Source: Ferdinandcohnia salidurans
GTDB taxonomy: Bacteria > Bacillota > Bacilli > Bacillales > Bacillaceae_L
Reading direction: 5' to 3'
Assembly (NCBI RefSeq): GCF_042680725.1
Contig: NZ_JBHUEK010000029.1
Span: 1 to 64,000, forward strand
DNA length: 64,000 nt
Every line of letters begins with the position of its first letter. Within the stretch, counting starts at the first letter, position 1. Below the pieces are notes generated by a model. It did not search any database. It had not been told where the DNA came from and was given only the letters and a program-made list of their open reading frames with translations. Shown piece by piece: positions 44,568 to 53,464 of the stretch. A program made the translations under genes and the position numbers.

Positions 44568-46128
44568 TTCCAGGTGCTATCCACATATGCTCAGTTAAAC
44601 CACTATCTGCTAATTCAAGCTGATGCTTGTAAATGTCCTTCCACTTACTGAATAACTCTTCATACACTTCCCGATTTTCTTGATTCGGTAAATAGGTTCT
44701 TTCGAAATGAATGACTTTTGCTATAGCATCATTAAAATCCTCATAAACCTTCGCGCCCACACCTGCACAAATAGCGGCACCTAGGGCAGTCGATTCCTTT
44801 ACAACCGGAACTTTTATAGGTTTATTAAGGACATCGGAAACAATCTGGCACCACAACTCACTATTCGAAGCTCCACCCGCAAAAATAATCGATTCAGGGG
44901 AAGTATTTGTTAGAGCATTAACCAATTCGATATTCCCCTTAGTTACAAAAGCTGCATTTTCCATAATAGATCTATAAAAGCTTGCTTTGTTATACTTCTG
45001 GGAATCAAGTTTAAAATTAATAAAACCAGGTGAGGCATGCTTCCAAGATTTATAGTTCATTTGATCTGAAAAAGTGCATAGCAACCCAAAGCTTCCGGCA
45101 GGAATGTTTTGTGCTCGTTTTTCCATCTGAACATAAATACTTTCTCCGGTTTTATCTTGAATGTCCTTTTCAAGCTCACAAAAACTATCTCTAAACCATC
45201 TCATCACTAAGCCTGGAAAAAAGGCAATTGCTTCGTATTGCCAAGTATTAGGTGCAGCATGGCAATTAATTCGAACTCTGCATTCATCGTCGATTTCAAC
45301 ATGATTTGTCGTATACTCGTATTGCCAGAAGCTCCCTCCAAAAATAGCAGCATCTCCTTCATTAATAACCCCTACGCCAATACAACCAAGCTGCGCGTCT
45401 CCACCTCCAGCAACAACCATTGTTTGAGGGCTTAATCCTGTAAGCGTTGCCATTTTATTCGTTACATTTCCAATTACCGTACCACTTTCGTATACAATTG
45501 GAAAAATATCATTTCTCAAATTTACTTTTTCGGCGATACCTGGATCCCATAACCTGCTTTTTAAATCAAAGAGTCCAGTTGTACAGCCGTTTGACGGCTC
45601 GACTGAGATTATATCTGTGAGACGATAGGTTATCCAGTCATTAAGCATCGTTACGTATTTAATCTTTTCGTATGTGTCAGGGAGGTTATTTTTAACCCAA
45701 AGTATTCGAGGGATGGCACCTAAGGAAAATGTCTGACCAGAGAGTTTATAAATCTCGGATTCTAGTGAATCGCTCTGGCTATATAGATTTGCAACTTCAT
45801 TATTAGAACGTGAGTCAACATTCGCACATGCCCATAATTCCTTGCCTTTGTCATCATATAAAACAATGGCTTCTCTCATACTAGTCGTAGAAATGGAAAG
45901 TATATCACTTGGGTCTATTTTACTTTTGTCGATTGTTTCTTTGATGAGGTCCGTAATGATACTGATATTTTTATTGATATCAAAATCCATAGAGCCAGGA
46001 TATCTATTATCTTCATGATGTGTCCATTCAGCCTGTGAAACGCAAACCTCTTGGCCAGTTGTGTCAAATAAGATTACTCTCACACTGCCAGTTCCAGCAT
46101 CGATAGCCATTAGGAATTTCCCCTTCAT
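44560..46128 (-). CDS. lsrK: Autoinducer-2 kinase
   Basis: This FGGY carbohydrate kinase phosphorylates the quorum signal AI-2 (DPD) in the cytoplasm and so traps it. The phosphate-binding motif AIDAGTGSVRVILFD opens the protein. Other LsrK features are STTSMREAIVLYD, SNGCTTGLFDL, GGGDAQLGCIGVG and GGASNSELWCQIVSDVLN. The 522-residue length matches the family. GGGGG precedes the ATG. It follows lsrR by 39 bp on the same strand, as in enteric lsrKR, and is divergent from the transporter operon. Confidence 0.93.
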   Translation of the reverse strand: MKGKFLMAIDAGTGSVRVILFDTTGQEVCVSQAEWTHHEDNRYPGSMDFDINKNISIITDLIKETIDKSKIDPSDILSISTTSMREAIVLYDDKGKELWACANVDSRSNNEVANLYSQSDSLESEIYKLSGQTFSLGAIPRILWVKNNLPDTYEKIKYVTMLNDWITYRLTDIISVEPSNGCTTGLFDLKSRLWDPGIAEKVNLRNDIFPIVYESGTVIGNVTNKMATLTGLSPQTMVVAGGGDAQLGCIGVGVINEGDAAIFGGSFWQYEYTTNHVEIDDECRVRINCHAAPNTWQYEAIAFFPGLVMRWFRDSFCELEKDIQDKTGESIYVQMEKRAQNIPAGSFGLLCTFSDQMNYKSWKHASPGFINFKLDSQKYNKASFYRSIMENAAFVTKGNIELVNALTNTSPESIIFAGGASNSELWCQIVSDVLNKPIKVPVVKESTALGAAICAGVGAKVYEDFNDAIAKVIHFERTYLPNQENREVYEELFSKWKDIYKHQLELADSGLTEHMWIAPGIK

Positions 46129-46167
46129 TCCTATTTCCCCCTTATCGAAAAAGATAGTGTTCTCTCT

Positions 46168-47085
46168 TTATATCAATCCTTGGGCAACTGCTTCATCAGT
46201 AATTAGAACATCAATATATCCCCCCTTAAGTGCACCAATTATTGCATCCTTTTTTTCAAGGCCGCCAGCAACAGCTACTACATGATTAAGGGATTTTAGT
46301 ACATCAATTTCAGTACTAATTAGTTGTTTATGAAAATCTAAATCTAAAACATTGCCATTGATGTCGTAAAACTGGCATAATAAATCGCCAACTGCGCCTT
46401 TTGACTTTAATATTTCAAAGTCATTTGTATTGAAATAGCCTTCTTTAATCAAGGTGGCTCGATCATTCAGAGCGCCTATTCCGATTACTGTTAAATTCGT
46501 ATACGGTATCATATCTAATATTTTGCTTACTGATTGTTCCTTTCGTAAATGCTCTGCAATATTTTTAGAGGATACGATTAGGGGGGAAGGAACAATGTAA
46601 TGATTGTAGTTAGGGTTCGTATAATAGTCTGATCTCGTATCGATAGCGGTAGGCATATAGAATTTTACACCCCCAGAGAGAGAAACAAATGTCACTTTGT
46701 ATTTTGTTGAGATACGCAAATGTCCTAAAGTTCTAGATACAGCTTCTCCGTAACCAATGCTTAACATCGTATCACTTGTAATACGATCTTCTATATACTG
46801 GGCAGCAGCTATCGTTAAACTTTCAACATTCTTTTGATTTGATGTAGGTACAATGATGATATCCTTTAGGTTATATTTTTTCTTAATCTTATTTTGGAGA
46901 CTAAGATTCTCGATTTCTTCCAGGTTGATTTTAAATTGAATCACATTGTTTGTTTTTGCTTTTTCAAGGTATTTAATAACCTTCATTCTTGATAAATTAA
47001 GAGATTCTGATATCTCATTCTGCGTTAAACCTTCAATATAATATTGCCACGCAATTTTTACGATTAAGTCATTTTCATAGTTCAT
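46168..47085 (-). CDS. lsrR: AI-2-responsive repressor LsrR (SorC/DeoR type)
   Basis: An N-terminal helix-turn-helix (YIEGLTQNEISESLNLSRMKVIKYLEKAK) is followed by a SorC sugar-phosphate-binding domain with SIGYGEAVSRTL, SLSGGVKF and VAVAGGLEKKDAIIGALKGG. LsrR represses the lsr genes until phospho-AI-2 binds it. The start is ATG 47085 with AGAGTGA upstream; a GTG three codons before is also in frame. The divergent lsr operon and linked lsrK make the assignment firm. Confidence 0.92.
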   Translation of the reverse strand: MNYENDLIVKIAWQYYIEGLTQNEISESLNLSRMKVIKYLEKAKTNNVIQFKINLEEIENLSLQNKIKKKYNLKDIIIVPTSNQKNVESLTIAAAQYIEDRITSDTMLSIGYGEAVSRTLGHLRISTKYKVTFVSLSGGVKFYMPTAIDTRSDYYTNPNYNHYIVPSPLIVSSKNIAEHLRKEQSVSKILDMIPYTNLTVIGIGALNDRATLIKEGYFNTNDFEILKSKGAVGDLLCQFYDINGNVLDLDFHKQLISTEIDVLKSLNHVVAVAGGLEKKDAIIGALKGGYIDVLITDEAVAQGLI

Positions 47086-47337
47086 TGTAATCACTCTTCT
47101 TAACTATATTTTTGGTTAATACAATTTATTCATATGCCAACAAATGTTCAAAAATGATACAAACATAACATCCCTATTTCCAAAGTTCATGAAAAGCCAT
47201 TTACAGAAAAATCCTTTTATTATTAGGCGAATAATCTCGAGACTAGGAATATATATGTAATATAAAAGTTCTATGGCCTATAAAATTTTAATAATTATGA
47301 AAATGAATAATTTTATTCTGCCTTAATAAAATGTTTT

Positions 47338-47527
47338 AACTTTATTCAGCAGAAGTCCCTACTTCTATAAGTGGGGGATGAATGAAATTTTGAGTATTCA
47401 ATCAGTGGTGGGTTTAAACCCCGACTGAATAAAGTGAAAGCCTCCGGCGGATGCCACGATTTTTCAGGGGTAGTTTTTCGAGCGAGCTCGAAAAAAATCG
47501 GGCGCAAATACGCTAAGGCGCATTTGA
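47338..47527 (+). repeat. Multi-hairpin repeat, copy B
   Basis: The copy has the same outer stem (AACTTTATTCAG with CTGAATAAAGT), GCCTCCGGCGGATGCC, the TTTTTCGAGC/CTCGAAAAA stem and the closing AAATACGC/GGCGCATTT segment as copies A and C. Its first loop is long and itself folds. It sits between lsrR and lsrA, 71 bp before the lsrA start. Confidence 0.85.
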
Positions 47528-47548
47528 TAATCAATCTAAAACCGTTAA

Positions 47549-47563
47549 AAGAAAGCGATTACA
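47549..47563 (+). promoter_or_regulatory. cre-like site before lsrA
   Basis: AAGAAAGCGATTACA has one mismatch to WTGNAANCGNWWNCA, located 35 bp before the lsrA start. It suggests CcpA control, as CRP controls lsr in enteric bacteria. Confidence 0.5.
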
Positions 47564-47597
47564 AAAATAGAGAGATTTGTAGGTATGGGGGGTTTTT

Positions 47598-49106
47598 ATG
47601 GAAGTGAAAAAAAGGTTGGTAAGGCTAGACAATATCTATAAGACTTTTAATCGAAATGAAGTCCTTAAGGGTGTCTCTCTAGAAATTTATGAATCTGAAG
47701 TAATCTCGATTATCGGCGGAAATGGTGCTGGAAAGAGTACACTGATGAAGATTCTTACAGGAGTCTATAATGCGGATAGTGGAAGTATAGAGGTTAATGG
47801 AGAGAAAGTGAACCAGTTTAATCCGTCGATTGCGCACGAAAAAGGAATCTATTTGGTACCTCAAGAACCTTTATTATTTCCAAATATGTCAGTTGAGCAA
47901 AATCTCACAATTGGGTTGAATAGGAAAAAACAAGAGGTAAGGGAGCAGGCAAAGAAATTAATTCACCAACTAGGCTGGGATTTGGATTTGAATAGATATG
48001 CAATTTCATTGTCAATTGCTGAGCAGCAACAAGTAGAAATCATAAAAGGTCTGTTAAGGAATGCGAAGATTCTTATTTTAGATGAACCAACATCTTCGCT
48101 AACATTTGCAGAGACGAAAAGCTTATTCAAACTAATTGAGAAATTAAAGGCCGATGGTGTAGGAGTTTTTTATATCACTCATAGACTTGATGAGGTTTTT
48201 CAGATATCGACACATGCTGTCATTCTACGAGACGGTAAAGTGACGTTAAAAGGAGAAATCCAAGACTTCACAAAAGAAATGTTAATTAATGGTTTGTTAC
48301 CAGTAGAAAGCGAACGAAATGGTAAAGAAGAGTTTCGGAAAAGTTTCATCAATCGTGATAAAGAAGAGCCGATCCTTAAGGTCAAAAATATTTGTGGTGA
48401 TGGTTTTAAAAATATAAGCTTCGATGTTTATAAGGGTGAGGTAGTCGGCCTTGCAGGACTCGTTGGGGCAGGTAGAACTGAAATTGCAGAGGCTATATAT
48501 GGAATTAATAAGATAACTAGCGGGAAAGTTTATTTGAATGGAAAGGATATTACGGACTTACCCGCAAACGAAACAATTGAAAGTGGCTTAGCTTATATTC
48601 CGGAGGATCGGTTTTTAAACGGAACTTTTTCAATTAGTTCAGTAAGTAGTAATATCACTGCACAAGTAATCAAAAATCAAGGCTTTTTCCTAAATAAAAA
48701 GTTGGAAGAAGCAATTACGAATGAATATGTTAAAAAGTTAAGCATTAAAATAAGTAGCCAAAATGAAGAAATTAAATCATTGTCTGGCGGAAATCAACAA
48801 AAAGTAATCATAGCAAGGATTTTATCAACGAATCCACAGCTTATCATAATGGATGAACCTACTAGGGGAATTGATGCAGCAGCCAGAAGTGATATTTACT
48901 CGATTATCACACAACTAAAAGAACAAGGATATTCGATTTTATTGGTCTCTTCAGATTTAGAAGAAATTGAAAGAATTAGTGATCGAATATATGCCATTTA
49001 TCGTGGAACGTGTGAGGACTGTCTTGGATTTGATGAGATTAATGCAGCAAATGTGATGAGTGCTGCATTTGGAACATATAAGAATCCAGTTCAAAAAGGA
49101 GGATGA
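47598..49106 (+). CDS. lsrA: AI-2 ABC transporter ATPase
   Basis: This is a fused double ATPase of the sugar ABC type that powers AI-2 import. It has two nucleotide-binding domains. The first has Walker A GGNGAGKSTLMK and Walker B ILILDEPTSSL. The second has the degenerate GLVGAGRTEIAE typical of this family, LSGGNQQKVIIARIL and IIMDEPTRGID. Its 502 residues are the normal length. It is the first gene of lsrACDBF. GGGGGG precedes the ATG. Confidence 0.92.
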   Translation: MEVKKRLVRLDNIYKTFNRNEVLKGVSLEIYESEVISIIGGNGAGKSTLMKILTGVYNADSGSIEVNGEKVNQFNPSIAHEKGIYLVPQEPLLFPNMSVEQNLTIGLNRKKQEVREQAKKLIHQLGWDLDLNRYAISLSIAEQQQVEIIKGLLRNAKILILDEPTSSLTFAETKSLFKLIEKLKADGVGVFYITHRLDEVFQISTHAVILRDGKVTLKGEIQDFTKEMLINGLLPVESERNGKEEFRKSFINRDKEEPILKVKNICGDGFKNISFDVYKGEVVGLAGLVGAGRTEIAEAIYGINKITSGKVYLNGKDITDLPANETIESGLAYIPEDRFLNGTFSISSVSSNITAQVIKNQGFFLNKKLEEAITNEYVKKLSIKISSQNEEIKSLSGGNQQKVIIARILSTNPQLIIMDEPTRGIDAAARSDIYSIITQLKEQGYSILLVSSDLEEIERISDRIYAIYRGTCEDCLGFDEINAANVMSAAFGTYKNPVQKGG

Positions 49107-49258
49107 AAAGGACCGAGAAGATCAAGGCGGTGCAGCTTTGAGTACCGGAGCGTATGCAGTTAATACGTGAGGAAAGGAGAAGCAAGCCAACGCAGAAATT
49201 CGATGCGTCATTTTTACCCGACTTTTTGAACATCCTCTTAAAGGAAGAAGTGATAGGC
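49107..49258 (+). other. Structured gap between lsrA and lsrC
   Basis: The 150-bp gap is GC-richer than the genes around it. It carries hairpins CGTATGCAGTTAATACG (49151-49167) and ACGCA...TGCGT (about 49190-49208). From memory, similar sequence (ending in a TTTTTACCCGACTTTTTGAAC stretch) recurs in other Bacillaceae. It has no role that I know. The in-frame extension of lsrC across it is not convincing. Confidence 0.4.
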
Positions 49259-50260
49259 ATGTCTAAAATCAATAACCTAACAAAGCATAGGGAGTTTAGA
49301 ACCATTATCTTCTTGATTATCATTTTTTTGCTGGTAGGTCTAGTTAACTCTGACTTTCTTACTCTGGAAAACATACTAAATTCTGTGAAAAATAGTTTGT
49401 TATATATAGTCCTTGCTGTTGGATTGACTTTTGTTCTATTGACTGGAGAAATTGATATCTCTGTTGGAGGTACTTTGGGACTTAGCGCTGCAGTAAGCGG
49501 TGTCATTGTAAGGGATGGAGGAAGCATCTTCCTAGCGATTATTGTAGCGATTGCCATTGGTGCATTAATCGGTTTAGTCAATGGAATAGGGGTTACAAAA
49601 CTTAAAATATCTTCGTTCATTATGACTCTAGGTATGTTGGAAATCGTAAGGGTTGTACAAGTAATTTACACAGATGGAAAATGGATTGAAAATCTGCCTG
49701 CAAATTTCAAGCAAATCTCACAGATTAATCTACTGGGAATGAATCTATTAGGGATTATTGTGATTTCGGCCGTTATTATCCTACATCTTTACTTGTCAAA
49801 TAGTAGGAAAGGGAGGTACTTCTCGGCTATTGGTGATAATGAGGATGGAGCTATATTAATGGGAATACCCGTAATAAGGTATAAAATCATATCATTTGTC
49901 ATTTGCGGAATCTCAGCTAGTTTAGCCGGCCTCATCTTTGCAAGTCAGGTTGGTTTTATTTCAACCACTGCGGGATTAGGGATAGAGATGACGGTAATTG
50001 CAGCCGCTGTTCTTGGAGGAGTCTCCTTAAGCGGGGGCATAGGTTCTGTCATTGGTGCGGCGATTGGAGCCATTATTATGAGTTCAATTAATTCGGCTTT
50101 AGTATTCTTAAAAGTTCCAGCATTTTGGAATGCCACAATCTCAGGGTCTCTATTGATCATTATTGTCGTAGTTGATGTGCTCATTTTCCATAGAGCTAAT
50201 AAGAAGGCGAAAAAGGAAAGATTAAATGCGAGAGTGCTAACTTTAAAGGAGGAGGTGTGA
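49259..50260 (+). CDS. lsrC: AI-2 ABC transporter permease
   Basis: This multi-helix permease is of the ribose/AI-2 type (BPD_transp_2). It has LTGEIDISVGGTLGLSAAV, SSFIMTLGMLEIVR and AAAVLGGVSLSGGIGSVIGA, the usual family signatures. The start is ATG 49259 (MSKINNLTKH) with AAGGAAGAAGTGA upstream, rather than the ORF's first Met, which extends into the hairpin region. It ends overlapping lsrD by 4 bp. Confidence 0.9.
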   Translation: MSKINNLTKHREFRTIIFLIIIFLLVGLVNSDFLTLENILNSVKNSLLYIVLAVGLTFVLLTGEIDISVGGTLGLSAAVSGVIVRDGGSIFLAIIVAIAIGALIGLVNGIGVTKLKISSFIMTLGMLEIVRVVQVIYTDGKWIENLPANFKQISQINLLGMNLLGIIVISAVIILHLYLSNSRKGRYFSAIGDNEDGAILMGIPVIRYKIISFVICGISASLAGLIFASQVGFISTTAGLGIEMTVIAAAVLGGVSLSGGIGSVIGAAIGAIIMSSINSALVFLKVPAFWNATISGSLLIIIVVVDVLIFHRANKKAKKERLNARVLTLKEEV

Positions 50261-51276
50261 AGTTTGAGATGCTGAAAAAAATACCAAAGTGGAATTTGAT
50301 CCTTTTTCTAACGTTAGTTGGTGAAATTATTATCTTTGGTTTAATTAACCCAAGGTTTTGGAATATAAATGTTCTTTTAAATAGTTTTAATGACTTTGTA
50401 GGAATTGCCATCATTGCTTTTTTTGTGACATTTGTCGTAATTACAGGTGGTATCGATATTTCAGGGGGATCTATTATTGGGCTAACCTCTGTAGTAACGG
50501 GTATGCTAGCACAATTTGTTGGAATGAATATTTGGATTGCAGCCCTTTTAGCAGTACTAGTTGGAGGTCTCTGTGGTTTGCTGAATGGAGTACTTATCGC
50601 ATATACCAAAGTTCAGGCCATGGTTATAACGCTAGGGGGAATGCTTTTATATAGTGGAATTGCAATTGTATTAGTTGGTTTATCAGGAACAAGCACATAT
50701 GAGGGGATTTCTGGATTTTCGCAAGAGTTTATAAATCTAGCAAATGGAAAAATTCTTGGAATACCACATTCTGTTATTCTCTTTCTTGTAATACTAGTAA
50801 TTGCTTATATTCTACTTCATAGAACGAGATATGGGAGATACATCTATTTAACTGGAATCAACCAAAATGCTGCGGAGTACTCAGGTATTGATACTAGGAA
50901 GATTATCACTAGTACCTATATTTTATCAGGGTTAAGTGCAGGTGTTGCTGGGGTAATTTTAACTTCGTATTTGGGAAGTTCTCGAGCTGATTTTGGTGCG
51001 GAGTATTTAATGCCAATTTTAACAGCCGTTGTCCTAGGAGGAACATTAATAACTGGAGGTAAAGGGGGTGTTATCGGCACTGCACTTGCAAGCATAGTTG
51101 TTGGTTTCTTAAAGCTAGGATTGCAAATGGGAGGAGTTCAAACACAATATATAGGCTTAGCTACAGGATTGCTCTTAATTACTTCGGTTGCATTCTTAGG
51201 TGTTCCAGGATTCAAGTCCAAGGTGAAAAGGTTCTTAACGATTAAAAAGGACAGAGGGGGAAATCTACATGCGTAA
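50257..51276 (+). CDS. lsrD: AI-2 ABC transporter permease
   Basis: This is the second permease, with ITGGIDISGGSIIGLTSVV, VITLGGMLLYSGIAIVLVGL and VVLGGTLITGGKGGVIGTALAS. The LsrC/LsrD pair forms the membrane channel. The start may be GTG 50257 (close to AAAGGAGG) or ATG 50269, four codons later. It overlaps lsrC before it and lsrB after it, so the genes are translationally coupled. Confidence 0.9.
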   Translation: MKFEMLKKIPKWNLILFLTLVGEIIIFGLINPRFWNINVLLNSFNDFVGIAIIAFFVTFVVITGGIDISGGSIIGLTSVVTGMLAQFVGMNIWIAALLAVLVGGLCGLLNGVLIAYTKVQAMVITLGGMLLYSGIAIVLVGLSGTSTYEGISGFSQEFINLANGKILGIPHSVILFLVILVIAYILLHRTRYGRYIYLTGINQNAAEYSGIDTRKIITSTYILSGLSAGVAGVILTSYLGSSRADFGAEYLMPILTAVVLGGTLITGGKGGVIGTALASIVVGFLKLGLQMGGVQTQYIGLATGLLLITSVAFLGVPGFKSKVKRFLTIKKDRGGNLHA

Positions 51277-52354
51277 ATCCAAGTTTTTTAAACTATTAAC
51301 GGGAGTGGCTCTTTCCACATTATTATTAGCAGCCTGTAGCGGTAAAGATGCTGGAAACAGTACAGATAATGGTTCCGGTGGGGAAAAAGATGCAGGAGAT
51401 ATTGAAGTAGTTTTTATTCCGAAAATGACGGGGAATGCATTTTTTGAATCAGGAAATGATGGAGCACAAGAAATGGCCGAAAAGATTGGATTTAATGTGA
51501 AATATGATGGTGCACCAGAGGGTACAGTTGCAAATCAGGTGCAGATTATTAATAGTGCAGTCAATAGTGGTGCTGATGCAATAGCGATATCATCAGTTAC
51601 CTCAGATGGTTTAAATCAAGCTTTACAAAAAGCATTAGATGCAGGAATTAAAGTTGTTACGTGGGATTCAGATGTTGACCCGAAATATCGAACTGCATAT
51701 ATAAATCAAGGTACACCAGACATCCTCGGTGCAATGCTAGTCGACATGGCAGCAAGTCAACTTGAAAATCCTGATGAAGCACAACAGGTCGCATGGTTCT
51801 ACTCAAGTCCAACTGTGCCTGATCAAAATTCATGGGTTGATTATGCAAATAAATATATAAAAGAAAAATATCCTAAATGGGAAGTTGTAACAACTCAATT
51901 TGGTGAAGGGAATGAACAAAAATCTCTCCAAGTGGGTGAAAGTATTTTAGATTCATATTCAGATATCGATATCATTATTTGTCCTGACTCAACTGCTCTA
52001 CCTGCAATGGCACAAGCGGCACAAAATAAAGGACTAAATAAGGATGATGTGATCATTACTGGATTTGCATCTCCAAATTCTATGAGACAGTATATTGAAA
52101 ATGATACGATCGAAAACCATGGTTTATGGGACGTAAAAGACCAAGGGGCTCTCGCAGTCTATATTGCATACTATTTAGCTCAAGGAAATGAACTAAAAGT
52201 AGGTGACACTGTAGATGTTCCGGAACTAGGGGAAGTAAAAGTAGAGCCAAATACTGTTCAAGGTTATGAGTACGAGGCCGAAGATTCCGGAATTATTGTA
52301 TTACCTGAAAGGATCGTATTCACGAAGGATAATACAGGCGACTATGATTTCTAA
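51269..52354 (+). CDS. lsrB: AI-2-binding lipoprotein
   Basis: This is the extracellular AI-2 receptor. The lipobox LLLAACSG (Cys about 23) makes it a lipoprotein. The mature domain has the LsrB features IPKMTGNAFFESGNDGAQEMA, AISSVTSDGLNQAL, TWDSDVDPKYRTAYINQG and DLI-like IIICPDSTALPAMAQAA. The residues that contact AI-2 (Lys near the start, Asp/Asp in WDSDVDP, Pro/Ala in the second half) are in place as far as I can judge. It is in the usual position after the permeases. Confidence 0.92.
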   Translation: MRKSKFFKLLTGVALSTLLLAACSGKDAGNSTDNGSGGEKDAGDIEVVFIPKMTGNAFFESGNDGAQEMAEKIGFNVKYDGAPEGTVANQVQIINSAVNSGADAIAISSVTSDGLNQALQKALDAGIKVVTWDSDVDPKYRTAYINQGTPDILGAMLVDMAASQLENPDEAQQVAWFYSSPTVPDQNSWVDYANKYIKEKYPKWEVVTTQFGEGNEQKSLQVGESILDSYSDIDIIICPDSTALPAMAQAAQNKGLNKDDVIITGFASPNSMRQYIENDTIENHGLWDVKDQGALAVYIAYYLAQGNELKVGDTVDVPELGEVKVEPNTVQGYEYEAEDSGIIVLPERIVFTKDNTGDYDF

Positions 52355-52432
52355 AACCTTACTTTGAACGAATTTTCGCTTATTTTCTTTTTGATACGAT
52401 TCTAGATATATAGTAAGGAGAGGAAGAAAAAA

Positions 52433-53314
52433 ATGGCAGATGTAATTGGAAACAAAGCGGCAAAGAAATTTTTAGAGGAAACTCCTTTTGCCAATAACGG
52501 CACCTTTCATGTGAAAGGAGCAGCTAATTTAGATTGGGGAATGAAGGATCGATTATCTAGAATTTTTAATCCTAAAAGTCAAAAGACAGTCATGTTGGCT
52601 TTCGACCATGGATATTTTATGGGACCTACATCTGGCTTAGAAAGATTAGATATCCTTATTCCGAAATTAGCCAATTACGCTGATTGCTTAATGGGAACTA
52701 GAGGGGCAATCAGAAGTAGTGTCCCCCCAACCTTTAATAAATCAATAGCACTCCGGGCGTCATCAGGCTCAAGTGTATTGCAGGATGACTTGAGTCATGA
52801 ATCGATGGTTGTTGATATTGAAGATGCTATTCGAATGAACGCAAGTGCGATAGCAATCCAAACCTTCATCGGAGCTGATGGGCAAAAGGAAACAATTGAA
52901 CAATTAAATAAAGCAGTCAATTTAGGAACGAGGTATTCCATACCAACTATGGGTGTTGTTGCAGTCGGGAAGGAAATGGAACGCACAACCCAATTCTTCC
53001 TCTTAGCAACTAGGATGCTAGCAGAATTTGGTGTGCAAATTGTTAAAACCTATTATTGTGATGATTTTGAAAAGGTCGCCTCCGCTTGTCCTGTACCATT
53101 AGTAGTTGCGGGAGGTAAGAAGATTCCTGAAAAGGATGCACTTTCCTTAGCTTATAATTCGATACAGGGAGGAGCAGCTGGAGTTGATATGGGAAGAAAC
53201 ATCTTCCAATCAGAATACCCTGAGGAAATGATTCAGGCTGTTGGAAAGGTTGTTCATGAAGGATATACGGATAAAGAAGCATACGAGTTTTTCTTAGATT
53301 TAACGAATCAATAA
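52433..53314 (+). CDS. lsrF: Phospho-AI-2 thiolase (LsrF aldolase)
   Basis: This class I aldolase-fold enzyme, in E. coli, transfers acetyl from 3-hydroxy-5-phosphonooxypentane-2,4-dione to CoA. It has VMLAFDHGYFMGPTSGLERLD, GTRGAIRSS, the Schiff-base lysine in VKTYYCDDF and GAAGVDMGRNIF. It is 293 residues, the usual length. It comes last in the operon before a strong terminator; lsrG, which follows it in enteric bacteria, is not present. Confidence 0.92.
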   Translation: MADVIGNKAAKKFLEETPFANNGTFHVKGAANLDWGMKDRLSRIFNPKSQKTVMLAFDHGYFMGPTSGLERLDILIPKLANYADCLMGTRGAIRSSVPPTFNKSIALRASSGSSVLQDDLSHESMVVDIEDAIRMNASAIAIQTFIGADGQKETIEQLNKAVNLGTRYSIPTMGVVAVGKEMERTTQFFLLATRMLAEFGVQIVKTYYCDDFEKVASACPVPLVVAGGKKIPEKDALSLAYNSIQGGAAGVDMGRNIFQSEYPEEMIQAVGKVVHEGYTDKEAYEFFLDLTNQ

Positions 53315-53330
53315 TCTAAAATTATTAGAC

Positions 53331-53370
53331 ATCAAGCTTCTACCTAGATAAAGGTAGAAGCTTGATTTTT
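53331..53370 (+). terminator. Terminator of lsrACDBF
   Basis: ATCAAGCTTCTACCT pairs with AGGTAGAAGCTTGAT, followed by TTTT. Confidence 0.92.
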
Positions 53371-53464
53371 GTTGGTCTTTTCAAAAAGTATTTTAACTTT
53401 TTAGATTAGTACGATATAATTTAGTTATATTTCGTTTTACGAAATATTGAAAGGGGAAATTCAA

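Noticed and set aside
47095..47200. LsrR operator before lsrA
   Set aside because: TGTTCA and TTCATGAA words are present but no convincing full palindrome could be fixed.
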